From the NCBI GenBank assembly GCA_002471375.1, contig DKPV01000052.1, positions 39,763-67,206 of the forward strand: 27,444 nt of DNA, given 5' to 3'. The notes beneath the pieces were generated by a model. The model did no database searches, was not told where the DNA came from, and worked only from the letters and a program-made list of their open reading frames with translations. How positions within the stretch are numbered: the stretch's first letter is position 1; each line of letters starts with the position of its first letter. The position numbers and the translations under genes were made by a program. Below are positions 23,853 through 27,444 of this stretch, one piece after another. The stretch is from Flavobacteriales bacterium UBA7325. Lineage in GTDB: Bacteria > Bacteroidota > Bacteroidia > Flavobacteriales_D > Crocinitomicaceae.

Positions 23853-23983
23853 GTTTTAAAAGTATAACTGATGATCGTAATCTAGTTACGCTATAATTGT
23901 GCCAAGACATTTTTGTCGATTTATTTCCGCCTCCGATTCTCGCAAATCTTTGATACTTTTAGGGAAAACTGAATTAGAACAGT

Positions 23984-26413
23984 ATGAAGCACCTACTCAT
24001 TATCGCTCTTCTCTTTATTATAAGTACTGCGTGGTCGCAAGAACTCGTAATTATTGATAAAAACAAAACGACCAAGCTGCTGTTTGATCAAAGTAATCCG
24101 AGGTCGTTCATGAGTCTGTTGAAATTGAATGCAGGGACACTGGGTGCCTACGAAATTGAAGGTGCTGATCTAAATTTCTACAATCAATTAGATGATTCGC
24201 TTTCCTCACTCTTTTTGCGCTACGAAGGCCCGATGCAAGATGTCCCCTTGGTTGATGAGTTCGGAAATAACAAAATCGAGACATTACCCGATGGATCACA
24301 ATCCTTCGTATACGCTCCTGCTGATTCCGCTTTTATTTGCTTCGAAGATATCGATCGCTTAGTTTTCATATTGAAAGCTGGTGATGGAAAACCTTATGAT
24401 CGCATCAATCAACTTCAACTTTGGAAGAAATTCAATGGAGAATTGCAGCGCGTAATGACTATTGACGCGCAACACCTGATGACTTTTGAGGATGTCAATA
24501 TTGTTGCTCCACTTTCAATGCAAGATTACGACCATGTGATGGGAGCGGACCTAAAACCTTCCCTATGGAAGACCATGAGAGATTCGACACTCATCCAGCT
24601 GGAATGGTACCAAGACCGGAGTGAGAATGGAGTTTTTCGCGGCTATACAGGCAATTCAGTTCACACTGTTTTCCCGAGCTCGTGGACCAATTATTACATG
24701 GGATCTTCTCGTTACTTAGATTCAATGTATCAAGCTGAATCAGACTTTTTTCATGCCTACTTCGATTACGATAACATCTATCCATTTTCTAGATCATTTG
24801 CCGATTCGATCAGCTATAATCTCGTAGATCATAATGAAATTCTTAAACATTTCGATGATGTCCATTCGATCAAAGTTCAGGGAGATATACCTTTGATTGA
24901 TCCTTATGGAGACAATATCGTCCGAGAGAATGAGTACGGCGAAATAGAGTTTGTCTACGAACCACCAACGACGGACTACTTTTTCTTAGACTATGAGCCT
25001 ACCATTTTCCTTTCTCGACAAATCATTCAAGATAGCGCAAAGCAATGGGTGACTACTCCAACGAGTCTCATCTTTTGTCTACCCAATAAGGAAGGTAAAC
25101 CACGACTTGTTTCTACCTTTCAATTTGATTTTGACGACACCTATGTTCCGAGAAGTTATTTGAGACAGTACGTGGACAATTTCGAAAACGAAGCCATTTG
25201 GCAACTTCCTGAGTTCTTTGAATTGCGCGAAATCATCAACGACAAAAAGTTCTTAAAAAAGCTTTCTTTCAAAGAGTCGACGATTCCATGTGAGCCTTGC
25301 ACCAATAAAAAAGGTCGCTATGCACTCTGTTGGAATGGCGCGCCAAAAATGTGCTACAAGTATGACACCATTTCCGAATTTCCCGATGGAAATTTTGAAG
25401 CGTACCGCGGTAAGAAAGGATATCTGCTGGACCAAAAAGCGAATGTTTTGTTCTCGGGTGAATTGGATAAAACCTACTACCTGCACAGACATGAGGGAGT
25501 CTATTTACTCCGGAATAAAAATTCATGGCGCGTGTTTGATGCAGCGGGTGAGTACGAAACTCAATGGCTTCCCTTGGAGAACGAGCAAAGCACTTTCAAC
25601 ATTGATTACGAAACCTTCATCAAGCTAGATGAGGCTACATTTATTCACGAGAAGAAGGGGAAGAAAGGTTTAATAGATACACGTGGAAATGTGCTCATTC
25701 CTTACAAGTACAATGATCTGTACATCGCTCCTAGTTTCGATCACACTTATTCTATGGAGTATCTACAATTAACTGCCGCTGTTGGAAGAATTGGTGAATC
25801 GAATGAATGGCAAGTTTTTGACGCCGACTACAAGCCTTCGCGCACATTCCGTGGTGAAGCATTCTTGGATACACATGGAAAGTACATGGTCTTTCAAGAA
25901 GGCAGAATGGCGCGTGTCTATCATGCAGGAACTGGAAAACAAGAACGAGGATTTATCAGCGAAGACGATCATTTGAAATTGGGCACCGGCAACCGAAAAG
26001 GTGTTGTTGATTCCACCTGGAAAGTGATTGTTCCTTTCGAATTCAGCGATATCAAACGGATAGAATTTGATAACAACATTTTCTATTTCTGCTCAAAAAA
26101 CAGTGGCGGCAGCGCTATTTATGACATGGGTGGGATTTACATCAGTGGATACGAAGAATACAACTTAACCAGAGGTCCGGTTTGCGGGGGACTAGATGGT
26201 TTCTACCGCATCGAAAAAAACAACATCGAAGGGGTGATTAAATTCAATGAAGAAACGCAATCGTTTGATATTTTGTTTGAGCCTAAATTTTCGTACATCG
26301 CTTGTCAATCGGAAGATGATCCTGAGAAACCAATGGGACGAGTTGCCGTGCAAACAGAAGATGGATACGAAGTGTTTTACATCTATCAGGATGGCAGAAT
26401 GCTGGAGCAATAA
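23984..26413 (+). CDS. Exported WG-repeat-like protein, 809 residues
   Basis: Signal peptide at about 1-19 (ends AWSQ). Residues about 20-430 match no family I know; they are acidic and rich in Asp, Tyr and Phe (SFADSISYNL, YGEIEFVYEPP). From about 436 there is a CEPCTNKKGRY start, a CxxC pair that could be a disulfide, and then WG-like repeats: RGKKGYLLDQKANVLF, KKGKKGLIDTRGNVLIPYKY near 555-575, NRKGVVDSTWKVIVPFEF near 672-690. WG repeats are thought to form beta-propeller-like or beta-rich binding surfaces. A related, shorter protein is encoded at 10573-12126. The product is probably periplasmic or outer-membrane associated; no lipobox was seen. The next gene follows 23 bases later on the same strand. 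Function unknown. Confidence 0.82.
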   Translation: MKHLLIIALLFIISTAWSQELVIIDKNKTTKLLFDQSNPRSFMSLLKLNAGTLGAYEIEGADLNFYNQLDDSLSSLFLRYEGPMQDVPLVDEFGNNKIETLPDGSQSFVYAPADSAFICFEDIDRLVFILKAGDGKPYDRINQLQLWKKFNGELQRVMTIDAQHLMTFEDVNIVAPLSMQDYDHVMGADLKPSLWKTMRDSTLIQLEWYQDRSENGVFRGYTGNSVHTVFPSSWTNYYMGSSRYLDSMYQAESDFFHAYFDYDNIYPFSRSFADSISYNLVDHNEILKHFDDVHSIKVQGDIPLIDPYGDNIVRENEYGEIEFVYEPPTTDYFFLDYEPTIFLSRQIIQDSAKQWVTTPTSLIFCLPNKEGKPRLVSTFQFDFDDTYVPRSYLRQYVDNFENEAIWQLPEFFELREIINDKKFLKKLSFKESTIPCEPCTNKKGRYALCWNGAPKMCYKYDTISEFPDGNFEAYRGKKGYLLDQKANVLFSGELDKTYYLHRHEGVYLLRNKNSWRVFDAAGEYETQWLPLENEQSTFNIDYETFIKLDEATFIHEKKGKKGLIDTRGNVLIPYKYNDLYIAPSFDHTYSMEYLQLTAAVGRIGESNEWQVFDADYKPSRTFRGEAFLDTHGKYMVFQEGRMARVYHAGTGKQERGFISEDDHLKLGTGNRKGVVDSTWKVIVPFEFSDIKRIEFDNNIFYFCSKNSGGSAIYDMGGIYISGYEEYNLTRGPVCGGLDGFYRIEKNNIEGVIKFNEETQSFDILFEPKFSYIACQSEDDPEKPMGRVAVQTEDGYEVFYIYQDGRMLEQ

Positions 26414-26436
26414 GGAAATATAGAAACACACACGAG

Positions 26437-27357
26437 TTGAACAACAAACAAACTACCTCCACGGTACTCATGGTATCGCCCACGCGCTTCGGCTTTAACG
26501 AAGAAGCGTATTTAACGAACTCCTTTCAAAATCGTGTGGAGCTCAGTAATGATGAGCTGCAAAACAAAGCGAAGAGTGAATTCGACGCGTTCGTTCAGCA
26601 ACTGAAAGACTTACAAGTTGACGTCCTTATTTATGAAGATATCCCAGATTCAACGACGCCAGACTCCATATTTCCGAACAACTGGTTTTCAACCCATGTT
26701 ACGGGCGAACTCTTCCTCTACCCGATGGCTGTCAAAAACAGAAGAGCAGAACGAAGAGAGCACATCATTCAAGACCTTGTGGATTCGTACGGGTATTCAA
26801 TCACCGATCTTAGCCATTTCGAAACTGCCGAGCCACCTCTCTTTTTAGAAGGAACGGGAAGCTTGATTTTAGACCATGAGAACAAAGTGGCCTATGCAGC
26901 GCTTTCTCCAAGAACAAGCCAAGTAGTGCTGGATGTATTTGCTCAGCACCTCGGCTATGAAGTTGTTTCGTTTGAAGCCTATGGCAAAACTGGAGAACTG
27001 ATCTATCACACGAACGTAATGATGGCCATTGGCGATAACTACGTGATCGTTGGACTTGACACCATTGCCGAACAAAACAGAGTGCGAGTCGAAACCAAAC
27101 TTCGGGCATCGGGTAAAGAGCTAATTACACTCTCGAACGACCAAGTGTACAATGCTTTCGCAGGAAACATGCTCCAAATTAGAAATACCAAGGATGAAAC
27201 AATCTTGGTGTTGTCACAAAAAGCGATGGATGCACTTTCAGAAGAACAACTGGATGATTTAACAAGGCTGAATGATCATTTGCTGGCAATTAAGATCCCG
27301 ACCATTGAAAAAGTGGGTGGCGGAAGCGTGCGGTGTATGTTGGCGGAGGTTTATTGA
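26437..27357 (+). CDS. ctlX: Citrulline/arginine-type guanidino hydrolase, CtlX-like
   Basis: Member of the amidinotransferase/dimethylargininase superfamily, 306 residues, close to the citrulline utilisation hydrolase CtlX group. Catalytic residues are visible: PDSIFPNNWFSTH at 75-87 (substrate-binding Asp and Asn), LEGTGS at 137-142 with Glu138, His191 in YHTNVMM, and nucleophile Cys300 in GGGSVRCMLAEVY. The start is TTG at 26437; an ATG at 26470 would cut the first conserved beta-strand (STVLMVSP), so TTG is preferred. It removes a ureido or guanidino group from citrulline or arginine-like substrates in the cytoplasm; the exact substrate cannot be told. It may share a message with the WG-like gene 23 bases upstream, though no functional link is evident. 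Confidence 0.85.
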   Translation: MNNKQTTSTVLMVSPTRFGFNEEAYLTNSFQNRVELSNDELQNKAKSEFDAFVQQLKDLQVDVLIYEDIPDSTTPDSIFPNNWFSTHVTGELFLYPMAVKNRRAERREHIIQDLVDSYGYSITDLSHFETAEPPLFLEGTGSLILDHENKVAYAALSPRTSQVVLDVFAQHLGYEVVSFEAYGKTGELIYHTNVMMAIGDNYVIVGLDTIAEQNRVRVETKLRASGKELITLSNDQVYNAFAGNMLQIRNTKDETILVLSQKAMDALSEEQLDDLTRLNDHLLAIKIPTIEKVGGGSVRCMLAEVY

Positions 27358-27444
27358 CGGTACGTACATCTACGTTTGTAATGAGGAGTTAAAAGATTAT
27401 TTGGATCTAGCATTCATGTTAGAATTAGAAGATGATCCTAAAAA
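27358..27444 (+). other. Right edge, possible start of another gene
   Basis: A frame from about 27365 to the edge stays open (YIYVCNEELKDYLDLAFMLE), with its first ATG at 27416-27418. It is too short to identify and could be chance. Confidence 0.2.

Noticed and set aside
23871..23882. Third FNR-type box (TGAT-N4-ATCT)
   Set aside because: One arm is imperfect, no -7 box is at the right distance and the neighbours have no link to the regulon.
25290..25628. Plus-strand frame of 112 codons inside the WG-like gene
   Set aside because: Different frame within a long, convincing gene; the composition is not protein-like.

Overview
The window reads as chromosomal DNA of a Bacteroidota bacterium, most likely Flavobacteriales. 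The grounds are two large secreted proteins with type IX secretion (T9SS) sorting tails, SprB-like repeats, a CarboxypepD_reg-type TonB-dependent receptor, TAnnTTTG-type -7 promoter boxes, a MoaC-MoaB fusion of the kind common in this phylum, and start sites without Shine-Dalgarno sequences. No tRNA, rRNA, CRISPR array, phage or complete insertion sequence was seen.

Layout. 1-2532 (minus): most of a short DnaE-type DNA polymerase III alpha subunit, running off the left edge. 2712-9951: two T9SS cargo genes facing each other, with two decayed genes between them (a DUF2141 protein and a BamA-like outer membrane barrel). 9952-10572: 620 bases without a gene, holding one strong hairpin. 10573-13004: an exported WG-repeat-like protein converging on an exported thioredoxin-fold protein. 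13193-21072: the molybdenum cofactor (Moco) locus. 21252-27357: a TonB-dependent receptor, a small unknown protein, a second larger WG-repeat-like exported protein and a CtlX-type guanidino-group hydrolase.

The Moco locus is the functional core. On the plus strand lie moeA, then a tightly packed run of a ModE-like regulator, mobA, moaD, moeB (with rhodanese), moaE and moaC-moaB fusion, then queD after a decayed COX15-like gene. On the minus strand a hemerythrin-like gene and moaA form a second unit, with a possible small membrane protein after it. Together these cover every step from GTP to Moco and to the nucleotide form, but no molybdate transporter and no molybdoenzyme is present.

The most interesting signal is regulatory. 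The promoters before the modE-like gene and before hemerythrin-moaA have the same architecture: an FNR-type palindrome (TGAT-N4-ATCA), 22 or 23 bases, a -7-like box, and a ModE-operator-like inverted repeat (CGTTAT-N12-ATAACG; perfect in one, degenerate in the other) over the start of transcription. This suggests joint control by a Crp/Fnr-family regulator (low oxygen or NO) and by molybdate. A broken Crp/Fnr gene that keeps only its DNA-binding domain sits at the locus edge, and a COX15 remnant sits inside it, so part of a respiratory gene set seems to be eroding here.
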